DNA from: an uncultured Bacteroidales bacterium
Lineage (GTDB): Bacteria; Bacteroidota; Bacteroidia; Bacteroidales; UBA932
Direction: 5' to 3'
Assembly: GCA_934717185.1 (NCBI GenBank)
Contig: CAKUYQ010000006.1
Span: 46,537 to 110,536, forward strand
DNA: 64,000 nucleotides
Both the position numbers and the translations under genes were made by a program. The notes under the pieces were generated by a model. The model did not search any database and was not told where the DNA came from. It worked only from the letters and a program-made list of their open reading frames with translations. This document shows positions 1-8,767 of the stretch, piece after piece. Numbering within the stretch: the stretch's first letter is position 1; the number at the start of each line of letters is the position of its first letter.

Positions 1-526
1 GGGCAAGATAGATACTCCGTGTAGTGCGATTGTACAATCCCCCTTTATCAGACAGGACATTTTCACGCATCCATGTTGTGGCACTGCCACATACAATAAA
101 CTTAAGTCTGTTGTTTGTAGCCCCATATGAATTCCAAAAATACTCAAATGCTTTTATAAAACGGCTTTTAGGGGTATCCATCCATGGTAACTCATCAAGG
201 AATACGACAATAGGTTTATTACCTCCCAGTGACATGAGATATTCACGCAATTGTGCAAACGCATCAAACCAATCTTTTGGCAATTTCCATTTACGTTTGG
301 AATAGTATTCCAACTGACGGTTAAATTCACCAAGCTGCTCTCTCTTTGTCCCTTGATAAATACCTGTTGAATAGAAATTGAATGTATCTTCAAAATATTG
401 TCGTACTAAAAAGGTCTTGCCTATACGACGTCTGCCATAGATGGCTATCAATTCCGGATTACCAGATTCTACCCGTTGGCGCAGTATCTCCTGTTCAACT
501 TTTCTTCCTATGATTTTATCTACCAT
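1..526 (-). CDS. AAA-family ATP-binding protein (3' end outside the window)
   Basis: The minus-strand reading frame begins at an ATG at 526 (MVDKIIGRKVEQEIL) and stays open to base 1, so about 175 N-terminal residues are visible and the C-terminus is missing. A Walker A motif (YGRRRIGKT) lies near residue 30 and a Walker B-like segment (PIVVFLDELPWMD) near residue 105. This layout is that of the archaeal-type/DUF234-associated ATPases that are very common and multicopy in Bacteroidetes; their physiological role is not established. It follows nfnB on the same strand, 132 bases away and separated by an inverted repeat, so it is probably its own transcription unit. The frame was read directly from the sequence. 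The family call is firm; the function is not. Confidence 0.8.
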   Translation of the reverse strand, partial: MVDKIIGRKVEQEILRQRVESGNPELIAIYGRRRIGKTFLVRQYFEDTFNFYSTGIYQGTKREQLGEFNRQLEYYSKRKWKLPKDWFDAFAQLREYLMSLGGNKPIVVFLDELPWMDTPKSRFIKAFEYFWNSYGATNNRLKFIVCGSATTWMRENVLSDKGGLYNRTTRSIYLA

Positions 527-567
527 ATTGCAGTCTTTATTTTTGTACGAAGGTACAAAAAATAGCA

Positions 568-616
568 GATAGTGCATCGCTAACTCGTTTTTTTTATGAG
601 TTAGCGATACACTATC
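568..616. other. 19-bp inverted repeat between nfnB and the ATPase gene
   Basis: The arms at 568-586 and 598-616 are complementary over 19 bases with one mismatch, around an 11-base T-rich loop. It could end nfnB transcription or be an operator for the ATPase gene; the run of T lies in the loop rather than after the stem, so it is not a textbook terminator. A second short inverted repeat (TTTTGTAC/GTACAAAA, 541-560) sits just upstream of the ATPase start. Confidence 0.55.
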
Positions 617-658
617 TTACTTTTGCAAATTATACTTTAATCACTTACACACCTCTTA

Positions 659-2044
659 TTACTTGTGTTGCAGATAGTTATCTATCGCAACGGCGGCTGT
701 GCGGCCGGCACCCATTGCAAGGATTACGGTTGCTGCACCTGTAACGGCATCACCGCCCGCAAAAACCCCCTCTCTTGTTGTAACGCCATGCTCATCTGCA
801 ACAAGACCGCCCTTTTTACTGCGTTCAAGACCGGGAGTGGTGTTGGAGAGCAGCGGATTAGGGGCCGTACCCAAAGACATTATTACAACATCTGCAGGCT
901 GTTCAAAAAGCGAATCCTTTACAGGGACAGGCTTTCTTCTGCCGGAATCGTCCGGCTCGCCAAGCTCCATCTTTTCGCACTTGAGAGCCGTAACCCAACC
1001 TTTCTCGTTGCCCACTACCTCAACAGGATTTGTCAGGAACATAAAATTAATCCCCTCCTCCTTGGCGTGATGCACCTCCTCTGCCCTTGCAGGAAGTTCA
1101 TGCTCTGTTCTTCTGTATACAACGGTAACCTCTGCCCCAAGGCGCAATGCGGTTCTTGCAGCATCCATGGCAACGTTTCCGCCACCCACAACACAGACCT
1201 TGTGCCCAACATAGATTGGGGTATCGGAATCCTTGTCGTATGCCTTCATAAGGTTGTTTCTGGTAAGGAACTCGTTGGCAGAAACCACACCGTTAAGGTT
1301 CTCGCCGGGGATATTCATAAACTTTGGAAGGCCTGCTCCCGAACCAATGAATACAGCCTTAAAGCCCTCGTTATCCATAAGGGAATCTATTGTTACTGTC
1401 CTCCCCACAACAACATTTGTCTCTATCTTAACCCCAAGAGCCTTAACATTCTCTATCTCATGGGCAACTACGGTATCTTTAGGAAGTCTGAACTCCGGTA
1501 TTCCATAGGTAAGTACACCGCCGGCTTTGTGCAGCGCATCAAATATGGTTACATCATACCCCATCTTTGCAAGGTCCGATGCACAGGCCAAGCCCGATGG
1601 CCCGCTACCTATAACAGCCACCTTTATTCCGTTTGAAGGTTTTTTATCTGTAAACTGTACTCCGTTCTCCCTGCTCCAATCTGCAACAAAACGTTCAAGT
1701 TTTCCAATGGCAACGCTCTCCCCCTTAACACCTTTAACGCATTTGCCTTCGCACTGGTTCTCCTGAGGGCATACTCTTCCGCATATTGCAGGAAGCGAAC
1801 TGTCTATTGCTATAATCTTTGCAGCCTCTTTAAAGTTGCCTTCAACAATCTGATGTATGAAAAAAGGTATCTTTACGTTAACGGGGCAAGCTGTCATGCA
1901 GGCAGGTTTCTTGCAGTTGAGGCAACGTGTAGCCTCAAGCATCGCCTCCTCCTTGCTGTATCCGTAACATACCTCTCTAAAATTGGTTGCTCTTACTTTT
2001 GGGTCCTGCTCTTTTACAGGTACTCTTGGTATATTATTAGCCAT
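659..2044 (-). CDS. nfnB: NfnB-type ferredoxin:NADP+ oxidoreductase large subunit (GltD-like)
   Basis: 461-residue flavoprotein of the glutamate-synthase-small-subunit fold. The N-terminus has two four-cysteine sets for [4Fe-4S] clusters (C41, C44, C49, C53 and C88, C92, C98, C102). An FAD-binding GSGPSG motif is near residue 146 and an NADPH-binding GGGNVAMDA near 287. With the small subunit encoded immediately upstream (29-base gap) it should form NfnAB, the cytoplasmic electron-bifurcating enzyme that couples reduced ferredoxin and NADH oxidation to NADP+ reduction in anaerobes. The same pair is often annotated as sulfide dehydrogenase (SudAB) or glutamate synthase small subunit; no large GltB subunit is present here, which argues against glutamate synthase. 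The assignment rests on the gene pair and the cluster motifs. Confidence 0.9.
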   Translation of the reverse strand: MANNIPRVPVKEQDPKVRATNFREVCYGYSKEEAMLEATRCLNCKKPACMTACPVNVKIPFFIHQIVEGNFKEAAKIIAIDSSLPAICGRVCPQENQCEGKCVKGVKGESVAIGKLERFVADWSRENGVQFTDKKPSNGIKVAVIGSGPSGLACASDLAKMGYDVTIFDALHKAGGVLTYGIPEFRLPKDTVVAHEIENVKALGVKIETNVVVGRTVTIDSLMDNEGFKAVFIGSGAGLPKFMNIPGENLNGVVSANEFLTRNNLMKAYDKDSDTPIYVGHKVCVVGGGNVAMDAARTALRLGAEVTVVYRRTEHELPARAEEVHHAKEEGINFMFLTNPVEVVGNEKGWVTALKCEKMELGEPDDSGRRKPVPVKDSLFEQPADVVIMSLGTAPNPLLSNTTPGLERSKKGGLVADEHGVTTREGVFAGGDAVTGAATVILAMGAGRTAAVAIDNYLQHK

Positions 2045-2073
2045 TATCTCTCTATTTTATCCTTTAACAATCC

Positions 2074-2922
2074 TTAACCTCTAATCCTGCATTTGTGATC
2101 ATTCTCTATCTCCTGTGTCTTGTACATGGTCTGTCTTCTCATAGCCTCGTCAAAATCCACCTCGTATGCATTGAACTCAGGGCCGTCTACACAGGCGAAT
2201 TTTGTTTTTCCGCCAACTGTAACCCTGCAGGCCCCGCACATTCCCGTGCCGTCTACCATAAGGGTGTTGAGTGAAACAATAAGGGGCAGATTATACTTTT
2301 TTGTTGTAAGCGATGCAAACTTCATCATTATCATAGGACCTATGGCCACAGCCTGGTCATAAACTGCACCGCCCTCCATGAGCTTGTCTACCATTGCCGT
2401 TACCAAACCCTTCTCTCCGTAGCTTCCGTCATCTGTACAGATATACAGATGGTTGCATACCGCGCTCATCTCTTTCTCCAAGATGACCATATCCTTTGTC
2501 TTTGCGCCAACAATAATATCTACGTATGCACCCCTCTCGTGCAGGAACTTGGCCTGCGGATAGACAGGCGCAGTGCCCAATCCCCCGGCAATAAAGAGGA
2601 ATCGCATCTCTTTAAGCTTGTTTGGATGAATATCTATAAGCTCGCTTGGCTGCCCAAGAGGACCAACTACATCTGTAAAGGAATCGCCCTCGTTAAGACT
2701 GCAGATCTTAAAGCTCGAAGCCCCCACAATCTGCGTTACTATTGTTACCGTCCCCTTCTCTCTGTTATAGTTGCATATCGTTAGCGGAATACGTTCTCCG
2801 TTCTCTCCAACCCTCACAATAAGGAACTGCCCCGGCTGTGCAGATGACGCGAGCCTTGGAGCCATTACCTCCATTAAGGTAATATTAGGTGTTAATATCT
2901 CTTTTCTTTCAATTTTATACAT
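2074..2922 (-). CDS. nfnA: NfnA-type ferredoxin:NADP+ oxidoreductase small subunit
   Basis: 282 residues. An FAD-binding ferredoxin-reductase domain (residues 1-100) is followed by an NAD-binding domain (FIAGGLGTAPVYPQ near 110-123). The C-terminal part has D224, C229, C232 and C244 (VDGTGMCGAC, then FACVDGPEF), consistent with the unusual one-Asp, three-Cys [2Fe-2S] site described for NfnA and resembling the PyrK family. It is the first gene of a two-gene operon with nfnB. An exact TAnnTTTG -7 box lies 20 bases upstream of the start. PyrK of dihydroorotate dehydrogenase is the main alternative, but the GltD-like partner makes NfnA/SudB much more likely. Confidence 0.88.
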   Translation of the reverse strand: MYKIERKEILTPNITLMEVMAPRLASSAQPGQFLIVRVGENGERIPLTICNYNREKGTVTIVTQIVGASSFKICSLNEGDSFTDVVGPLGQPSELIDIHPNKLKEMRFLFIAGGLGTAPVYPQAKFLHERGAYVDIIVGAKTKDMVILEKEMSAVCNHLYICTDDGSYGEKGLVTAMVDKLMEGGAVYDQAVAIGPMIMMKFASLTTKKYNLPLIVSLNTLMVDGTGMCGACRVTVGGKTKFACVDGPEFNAYEVDFDEAMRRQTMYKTQEIENDHKCRIRG

Positions 2923-2941
2923 AATTTCTCAATTCAATTCA

Positions 2942-2949
2942 CAAATGTA
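2942..2949 (-). promoter_or_regulatory. Bacteroidetes -7 box for nfnAB
   Basis: The minus strand reads TACATTTG, an exact match to the Bacteroidetes TAnnTTTG consensus, about 20 bases before the nfnA ATG. I see no convincing -33 element. Confidence 0.55.
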
Positions 2950-2991
2950 ACAACAAATTGGCAATTTAGTAATCTTAAAAAAAATAACTAA

Positions 2992-3037
2992 ATAAAAAAA
3001 CTGCCTTGAGCTAAAAAAACTAAAAACTCAGGCAGTT
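2992..3037 (-). terminator. Rho-independent terminator after the GH9 gene
   Basis: On the minus strand an inverted repeat (CTGCCTGAG / CTCAAGGCAG) is followed by a run of seven T. It begins about 25 bases after the stop of the GH9 gene and precedes the nfnA promoter, so it separates the two units. Confidence 0.8.
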
Positions 3038-3063
3038 AGAGATTATTATAGAGCCTTTACAAT

Positions 3064-5547
3064 CTACAATCTTCCAAAACTGTAACCCAACTTCTTAAGA
3101 TATTGGATCATCTCTCCAAGTCTGTTGTACAGTCTGTCTGTCCTCTCCTCCTCTACGCCAGGATGTACAAGTACCAAAGCCCCGTCCAAACCGTCAGACC
3201 TTTCAAAAGCATAAAATTTGTCTATCAGCTTCTGAGACGGTTGGTAATTCTTCATGGATGGTACCGTATAGTCTGCAGGTGTTGCCGTTCCCGGTGTATA
3301 ATTTACAACCTTATACCCCAAATTCTCTATAACATAAACTGCCTCCCTATTATAATACTCGTAAGGTGGCAAAAACCATAAAGAATTCTCCTTGTCTACT
3401 CCAAATTTTGCCAATTCGGCGGCATTATCCTTAATATCCTCTGCAATCTCCTTATGGGAAACTATAAGAGAATCCCTATTCTCCCATGTAGCATACAGGA
3501 GGTGTTTGTCAGAATGCCCTCCAACATAATGCCCATCCTTAATTATACGCTCTATAATCTCCTTGTGCTCAGGCATCCTAAGGCAGTTACCGGTTAAGAA
3601 GAAAGAGCCTTTTACCTTCTCCTTTTTAAGTGTCTTTAGAATCTTTTCCGCACCATTGAACATAGAATCTGCCGTAAAGACAAAATATATCTCCTTTTTG
3701 CCCGGGTTAATCCTAACGGCAGCCCCATAGGAATCCTTTACAACCTCAACATCATCTGCAGCTCTCTGCCTCCTTCCCCTACTCTCCATAGCGGCAAAGT
3801 AGTATGCAAGCCCGGCCGTTCCATCCATTGTAGGTTCGTTCGATGCATAATCTCCCAAATCGTCGTGATAAACGGCAATACCGTTGTTGAAAACGGCATA
3901 TTCATCTGCTCTTGTAAGAGATTTACCTGCTCTCTCCTCAAACACAGTCTTATAGACAGGGCCGTCTACAAGCCCGCCGTATGTAAGATCTCCGGTAAGC
4001 ACCGTGTAAGATGAGTGCGGATGCGAAGGGTAGTCCGCGCCAACCGGATACCCCACAATCATAGATGTGCCCCAAGGGTTACACCCAAACAACCAATCTC
4101 TTAGAGAGGTCTCCATCTCCACATAACTGTCATCTCCGGTAACTTTGTTGTACAGTTTAGCCTGAGTAATTGCCGCCGATGTAAGATTGTTTGAGCACCA
4201 GATATATGGTATACCGTTAAGGAACGGATCATTTTTTGCCCTTTGGTATATTGCCTCAAGGCCATCTCTCATAAACCCTTTATACTTGTCCGCCAACGCC
4301 TTGTCATTAGATGCCGCAAGGTAGTAGTGCCCCAAGTTTATGAACGGATAATATTGGTAATGCCTTCCCCTCCCAAGTTCCATCCATGGGGTAACAGGTT
4401 CCAACTCTCCCCAATAATCCGCCTTTTTTTTCCATTTTTCGCTTCCCGACAAATTATAGATTGTTGCTGCGGCAAGCTCTATATCATCTGTGTATGTATC
4501 CTCCTCATAGAAATATGGCGAAACGAGGCATGCAGTCTGGGTATTCCCCGGAACCTCCTCTGCAAAATTGAATGCCGGTTCAACCTTGGCCTGCATCTTT
4601 TTTGCAAATGCAGGATCTATCCTCTTGAACAGTTCCGCTCCAAGTGCAAATGTAGAGGAGAACTTGCCTGCAACAGATGCAACACCGGTTGTTCTGTTTA
4701 TATGTTTGCCAAGCCCTTGAGGTTTGCCTGTTACAAAGTAGACAGGTCTCCCCTCTCCACGCCCCCATCCGTAATCTACACTGTCTCTATACGGCATTCT
4801 AAAGCCGGCATGGTCTCTGTCATCCGCTATCTGGGCAAACATCTCTTTATCCCCGGGGTTCATCTTCATAAGCCACTCAAGCCCCCATCTTGCCTCATCC
4901 AAAATATCCGGAATCCCATTGCTCCCCGGTTTTCCCTTTGCATCATATCTGTCCTTGAATATTGTCTTGTCTTCTGCCTGATTGTACGCAAACAGCAGCT
5001 GATAGGTTGCAGCGGCAGATGTTGTCTGGTACTGCAGGTAGTCCGTAGCATCGTGCCAACCGCCTGTAACATCTATCTTTTCACCGCTACGAGTTGGGTG
5101 GTCTACTATATAGCCGTCGTGTTGGTGGCAGAGCGTATCATTGTAAGGGTTGTACCCGCAACGCTGCTGTCTCATGTAGACCAACAGAAAATCTGCAAGT
5201 CCGTCATACGCAGATGCGGAAATTCTAAAATTTGGAGACTTTGTACCGTTACATACAATGTAGTATCCCCCCTCCTTGTCTAATTTTGAGAAATTAAGTC
5301 TTAGCGCTGTCTTCATCCCCCATCTTGCAGCATCCGAGACCTTTCCGGCACCCTCGTAGAGAAGGCTGTCTGTTGCAGCATCATAGACTTGGAATGAATT
5401 ATCCGTTAATTGGTCTGTTGAGATAAATACAGCTACTTTTGAGTCTTGCGGCAGATAGCCCACACTGTTGACTCTAACCCAACTCTGCGCATTCAGCAGA
5501 GTTACAAAGCACAAAAATAAAATTGACAGCAGGTTTTTCTTTATCAT
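3064..5547 (-). CDS. Secreted GH9 glycoside hydrolase fused to a polysaccharide-deacetylase-like domain
   Basis: 827 residues with a signal peptide (cleavage near residue 20). Residues 21-110 form the Ig-like CelD_N domain (VRVNSVGYLP). Residues 112-595 are a GH9 (alpha/alpha)6 catalytic domain: the nucleophile/base motif appears as GGWHDATDY (162-170) and the catalytic acid motif as NEPTMDGTAGL near residue 570. From about residue 615 to the end is a NodB/CE4 polysaccharide deacetylase-like domain with the metal motif HSDKH (about 676), but the usual TFDDG motif reads FTADS and the RPPY motif reads FLPPYEY, so its activity is uncertain. GH9 enzymes cleave beta-1,4-glucans or related beta-glycans in the periplasm or outside the cell. 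The gene is monocistronic, with its own -7 box and terminator. It contains one copy of the CTTCCCGACAA word. Confidence 0.88.
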   Translation of the reverse strand: MIKKNLLSILFLCFVTLLNAQSWVRVNSVGYLPQDSKVAVFISTDQLTDNSFQVYDAATDSLLYEGAGKVSDAARWGMKTALRLNFSKLDKEGGYYIVCNGTKSPNFRISASAYDGLADFLLVYMRQQRCGYNPYNDTLCHQHDGYIVDHPTRSGEKIDVTGGWHDATDYLQYQTTSAAATYQLLFAYNQAEDKTIFKDRYDAKGKPGSNGIPDILDEARWGLEWLMKMNPGDKEMFAQIADDRDHAGFRMPYRDSVDYGWGRGEGRPVYFVTGKPQGLGKHINRTTGVASVAGKFSSTFALGAELFKRIDPAFAKKMQAKVEPAFNFAEEVPGNTQTACLVSPYFYEEDTYTDDIELAAATIYNLSGSEKWKKKADYWGELEPVTPWMELGRGRHYQYYPFINLGHYYLAASNDKALADKYKGFMRDGLEAIYQRAKNDPFLNGIPYIWCSNNLTSAAITQAKLYNKVTGDDSYVEMETSLRDWLFGCNPWGTSMIVGYPVGADYPSHPHSSYTVLTGDLTYGGLVDGPVYKTVFEERAGKSLTRADEYAVFNNGIAVYHDDLGDYASNEPTMDGTAGLAYYFAAMESRGRRQRAADDVEVVKDSYGAAVRINPGKKEIYFVFTADSMFNGAEKILKTLKKEKVKGSFFLTGNCLRMPEHKEIIERIIKDGHYVGGHSDKHLLYATWENRDSLIVSHKEIAEDIKDNAAELAKFGVDKENSLWFLPPYEYYNREAVYVIENLGYKVVNYTPGTATPADYTVPSMKNYQPSQKLIDKFYAFERSDGLDGALVLVHPGVEEERTDRLYNRLGEMIQYLKKLGYSFGRL

Positions 5548-5569
5548 GGCTACTAATTTAATAAGCCCT

Positions 5570-5577
5570 CAAAGATA
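5570..5577 (-). promoter_or_regulatory. -7 box for the GH9 gene
   Basis: The minus strand reads TATCTTTG, an exact TAnnTTTG match 22 bases upstream of the GH9 ATG at 5547. Confidence 0.6.
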
Positions 5578-5632
5578 CGAAATATCCTGCTTCTCACAGA
5601 TAAGAAGATCTTTTAATTTTTGCTACACAAAT

Positions 5633-5686
5633 GTTGGCTTTGGCGTTAGCGTTGGCTACCAAAATTAAATTAGCTAAAGCCAAAGC
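5633..5686. repeat. Dispersed GCNTTR repeat element, hairpin form
   Basis: The left arm is a run of GCNTTR hexamers (5633-5657) and the right arm (5672-5686) is its inverted counterpart; 14 bases (5637-5650 against 5673-5686) pair with a single mismatch. This copy lacks the pyrimidine nonamer tract seen in the other copies. It lies upstream of the GH9 gene. Confidence 0.7.
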
Positions 5687-5725
5687 GAATTATGACACAG
5701 ATAAAGAAACTGTTTTAGAATACGC

Positions 5726-5790
5726 AAAAAAAAGCTGCTTTAACAAAGGATTGCGGAATCTAATACCGCACCACCCGTGTTAAAGCAGCC
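5726..5790 (-). terminator. Terminator after the metal operon
   Basis: On the minus strand GGCTGCTTTAAC pairs with GTTAAAGCAGC and is followed by eight T. A second small stem (TGCGG/CCGCA) nests inside. It lies 37 bases after the stop of the HMA-protein gene and ends that operon. Confidence 0.85.
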
Positions 5791-5826
5791 AATACTAAAC
5801 ACAATTACGAAAACTACCAATTATTA

Positions 5827-6141
5827 TTATTTAGTATCTTTTTCAAGCTCTTTACAAGCGTATCCCTGTTTCTCAACCTCTTTCTTCAAGGCCTCTTTGG
5901 TTGTCTTTGAAGAGTCATATTTGAACCAAACAGTCTGCTTGTCCAAACTAACCTTAAGATCCTTTACACCTTTTACAAAAGGAAGTGTGTTCTCAAGTTT
6001 CTTTACGCAGTTTGCGCAGTCTATGTCTACAGAGTAGGTAACCTCTGCATCCTTTTTAACATTCTTCTTTGTGTTCTGTGCGTTTGCACTCATTGCAAAT
6101 GCGAACAGAGAAATCATCAGGCAAGCTAAAAATCTTTTCAT
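5827..6141 (-). CDS. Exported heavy-metal-associated (HMA) domain protein
   Basis: 104 residues with an N-terminal signal peptide (to about A21) and one HMA fold. The metal-binding motif DCANC gives C42 and C45, the CxxC of copper chaperones such as CopZ. It is the last gene of a three-gene unit, 45 bases after the TonB-dependent receptor, suggesting it accepts or buffers the metal ion (probably copper) in the periplasm. The fold and cysteines are visible; metal identity is inferred from the family. It is followed by a strong terminator. Confidence 0.85.
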   Translation of the reverse strand: MKRFLACLMISLFAFAMSANAQNTKKNVKKDAEVTYSVDIDCANCVKKLENTLPFVKGVKDLKVSLDKQTVWFKYDSSKTTKEALKKEVEKQGYACKELEKDTK

Positions 6142-6186
6142 ATTCTTAAGTATTAAAGTGTTATTGTATTATCTTTTTATATTTTA

Positions 6187-8643
6187 CTATTTCCACATTG
6201 TGTACCTTAAACCAATATAGTACATTGTGCCCATAAGAGGACCCCATACCATAGATGCATTAAAATTTGGAGAGAAAGGTTTGTCATAGCCTATAATAGG
6301 GTTCTTCTGCTTGTAGTTTGTAATGTTCTCAACACCCGCATAAACATCTACCCCTTTGAACTTCTTGGTAATCTGGCCGTAAAGCATAGGATAAGCAGGG
6401 CTCTTGGTCTTACCCTCAATATCCACATACTGACTTGGCATATACATAGGGCCGTTTACCTGTGCAGTAAAGTCAAATACCCATTTCCTTAAATTGGTTG
6501 CATACTGAAGGTTGATGACACCTTTGTATTTGCTTGTCATAGGGGCATCTATAAGGCCCTGTTTGTCCATTGTTATCTTGGCATTTGTATATCTGTAGGT
6601 TGTAACAATGGTAAACCTCTCTATAGGCTCCAATGACAAATCTATCTGATAAGTATCTGTATAAGATTTCTTCTTACTGTAATACATACTTACAGACTGC
6701 GGTCCTGCATTAGGATCAAGCTCGTTACTGTGCCATGAAGTCCAGTATTTGTCCCAATCCACAATAAGACGTTTGTTAAAGTTGGTCCTAAAGTAGTCGA
6801 AGCTGATATAGTTGTTCTCATTGCCGCCAATCTTAAAGTGCTGGGTAAAGTTACCGCCAAAAGTCCATGCATCCTCAGACTCTATCTTCCACTCTTTGCC
6901 CGATGCATTATTCTCAAAAACAATCTTTCTGCCGGTTGAAAGTACGCCCAAATTATCTGCTATAACATCTGGTGTTCTAAAACCGCGGCCTGCATTAACC
7001 CTTACAATTGTATTAGGGGTAAACGAATATTTTACACTCGCTCTTGGCGCAACCTGCCAGCCCTGCTCCCAGTTATAATCTGCACGGATGCCGGCAACAA
7101 CAGTAAGCTTTTCACCCTGAGTATAAGTATACTCTCCGTATGCGCCCAAAAGTTTCTCAGACCTGCCAAAGTTTGTTATATTGTTCTCAACATTATATTC
7201 GTTTGGTGTAGCTGTATAAAGTGGAGCATACAGATATCTGTCCTCCAACGCAGAGGTAAAGTTGTCATATCTTCCACTAACGCCAATGGTGTACTGATGC
7301 ACATCGCTTGTATGATCCATAAACATAAGGTTTACAAAGCTCATCCTCTGTATTCCGTCAAAGTCCTTAAGACCGTAAGATGAGTTCATCTTATACCAGT
7401 TGAAATCACCCACCATTGCAATATTCCTTGTATTATCCTTATTCAACGGAATACCAAGCTTTACAAAGCCGTCCAAACTTCTGTTCTTTATCTCCGAACC
7501 CCACAAGCCCTTGCTGTAGCCCTCGCCCCACATAATACTGCTCGCTCCATCTGTAATGGTTCTGTCGTTCATCCCCTTCTTATAGTCCATCATACCGCCA
7601 ATTCTGTCCTCAGACAGTCCCTTTATTCCAAAACGCAGCTGAACACCGTTTGAAGGGGCATACAACCATCTGTTATCCAAAGCATATCTATGTGTGTAAG
7701 GCTCGTCTCTAAAGGTATCGTGATTACCATCGTGATTCTGAGCATCTATTGCAGCATGTGCCATAATAACTGTGTACCAGTGTTTTGCTTCATCCAAACA
7801 CAATGAAGAGGCAATATTAGCCTCTGTCCTTAGATTGTTATTAAGGAAAAGGTTTACAAACAGCGGATTCTCTGCAGTAGGTTTTCTGTGCTCCATGTTT
7901 ATCTGTCCTGTCACAGCCTCCAAACCGTTTATGACAGATGATGGACCTTTGGCAATCTGAATGCTCTCCAACCACTGGCCCGGAACGTATGTAAGGCCGA
8001 ATGGTGCAGCCAAGCCTCGCATTACAGGCCTGTTCTCATCTAACATCTGGGTATAAGCCCCGCTAAGTCCCAACAACTTAATCTGTTTTGCACCTGTAAT
8101 GGCATCTGAGTATCCAACGCTCACGCTGGCCGAGTTCTCAAAGCTCTCTGCCAACGAGCAGCACGCCATCTTGCAAAGACCGGCAGCCGTAATGACCTCT
8201 GTCTTTACAGGTGTCATCTTGGAAAGGTAATTTGCATCCTGATGCCCTGTAATAACAAGCTCGTTAAGTGTATTCTCATCATAAAGGGTAAATACAAGAT
8301 TTGCGGCATCTGCAAGCAGATTGCCATCCTTAACAAGAAGAATGGTGTCTCTTGTATATCCTACAAACGAAGCTATTAATGTTATGTTTTTTCCCGACAA
8401 TCCTTTAAAGACAAACTGTCCGTTGTCATCTGTTGAAACAACCTTGTTAGCCTCAATCCATGCGATTGAAGCAAATGCGCCAGGCTCTTTTGCCGCCTTT
8501 TCAGAAGCGTCTGTTGCAAAATAGACAGAACCTTTTGCGGTGTATCTGTCGGGAAGATTCTCCGCAGCATTGGCCATAGATGCGAACAGGCCAAGAACTA
8601 CCGCCAAGGTTGCCGTAATTGAATTGAATAGTTTTTTATTCAT
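6187..8643 (-). CDS. TonB-dependent outer-membrane receptor, probably metal-linked
   Basis: 818 residues: signal peptide to about residue 26, a carboxypeptidase-regulatory-like beta-sandwich (residues 35-125, DNGQFVFKGLSG), a plug domain (about 145-260) and a C-terminal beta-barrel ending in aromatic-rich YIGLRYTMWK. The plug contains a CKMACCSLAESF segment with clustered cysteines, and the neighbours are an HMA-domain protein and a His/Cys-rich exported protein, so a metal or metal chelate (probably copper) is the likely substrate rather than a glycan; there is no SusD partner. Uptake would be driven by TonB-ExbBD from the inner membrane. The receptor class is certain, the substrate inferred. 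Confidence 0.88.
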   Translation of the reverse strand: MNKKLFNSITATLAVVLGLFASMANAAENLPDRYTAKGSVYFATDASEKAAKEPGAFASIAWIEANKVVSTDDNGQFVFKGLSGKNITLIASFVGYTRDTILLVKDGNLLADAANLVFTLYDENTLNELVITGHQDANYLSKMTPVKTEVITAAGLCKMACCSLAESFENSASVSVGYSDAITGAKQIKLLGLSGAYTQMLDENRPVMRGLAAPFGLTYVPGQWLESIQIAKGPSSVINGLEAVTGQINMEHRKPTAENPLFVNLFLNNNLRTEANIASSLCLDEAKHWYTVIMAHAAIDAQNHDGNHDTFRDEPYTHRYALDNRWLYAPSNGVQLRFGIKGLSEDRIGGMMDYKKGMNDRTITDGASSIMWGEGYSKGLWGSEIKNRSLDGFVKLGIPLNKDNTRNIAMVGDFNWYKMNSSYGLKDFDGIQRMSFVNLMFMDHTSDVHQYTIGVSGRYDNFTSALEDRYLYAPLYTATPNEYNVENNITNFGRSEKLLGAYGEYTYTQGEKLTVVAGIRADYNWEQGWQVAPRASVKYSFTPNTIVRVNAGRGFRTPDVIADNLGVLSTGRKIVFENNASGKEWKIESEDAWTFGGNFTQHFKIGGNENNYISFDYFRTNFNKRLIVDWDKYWTSWHSNELDPNAGPQSVSMYYSKKKSYTDTYQIDLSLEPIERFTIVTTYRYTNAKITMDKQGLIDAPMTSKYKGVINLQYATNLRKWVFDFTAQVNGPMYMPSQYVDIEGKTKSPAYPMLYGQITKKFKGVDVYAGVENITNYKQKNPIIGYDKPFSPNFNASMVWGPLMGTMYYIGLRYTMWK

Positions 8644-8736
8644 TTTATATAATTTTAAATTTTATCAAGTAAATAATGTATTGTAAAACAGAAGAGCTGC
8701 ACCGGCTTTCAAATATGGCCGTGCAGAGACAGAGAA

Positions 8737-8758
8737 CCGGCATTAACTAAAAAGCCGG
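8737..8758. other. Small inverted repeat upstream of the TonB receptor gene
   Basis: CCGGC and GCCGG arms flank a 12-base loop in the 124-base gap between the His/Cys-rich gene and the receptor gene. On the minus strand the loop carries five T. It could be an internal attenuator that lowers receptor expression relative to the first gene, or chance. Confidence 0.35.
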
Positions 8759-8767
8759 GGTATTTAT

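Noticed and set aside
665..1636. 323-codon plus-strand open frame opposite nfnB
   Set aside because: It is antisense to a conserved gene with clear Fe-S and FAD motifs, and its translation has no recognisable pattern.
659..2922. Glutamate synthase (GltBD) for the first gene pair
   Set aside because: No GltB large subunit is present, and the partner is a PyrK-like [2Fe-2S] flavoprotein, which defines NfnAB/SudAB.
4243..5283. 346-codon plus-strand open frame opposite the GH9 gene
   Set aside because: Shadow frame of a gene with intact catalytic motifs; the Cys/Ile-rich translation is typical of antisense reading.
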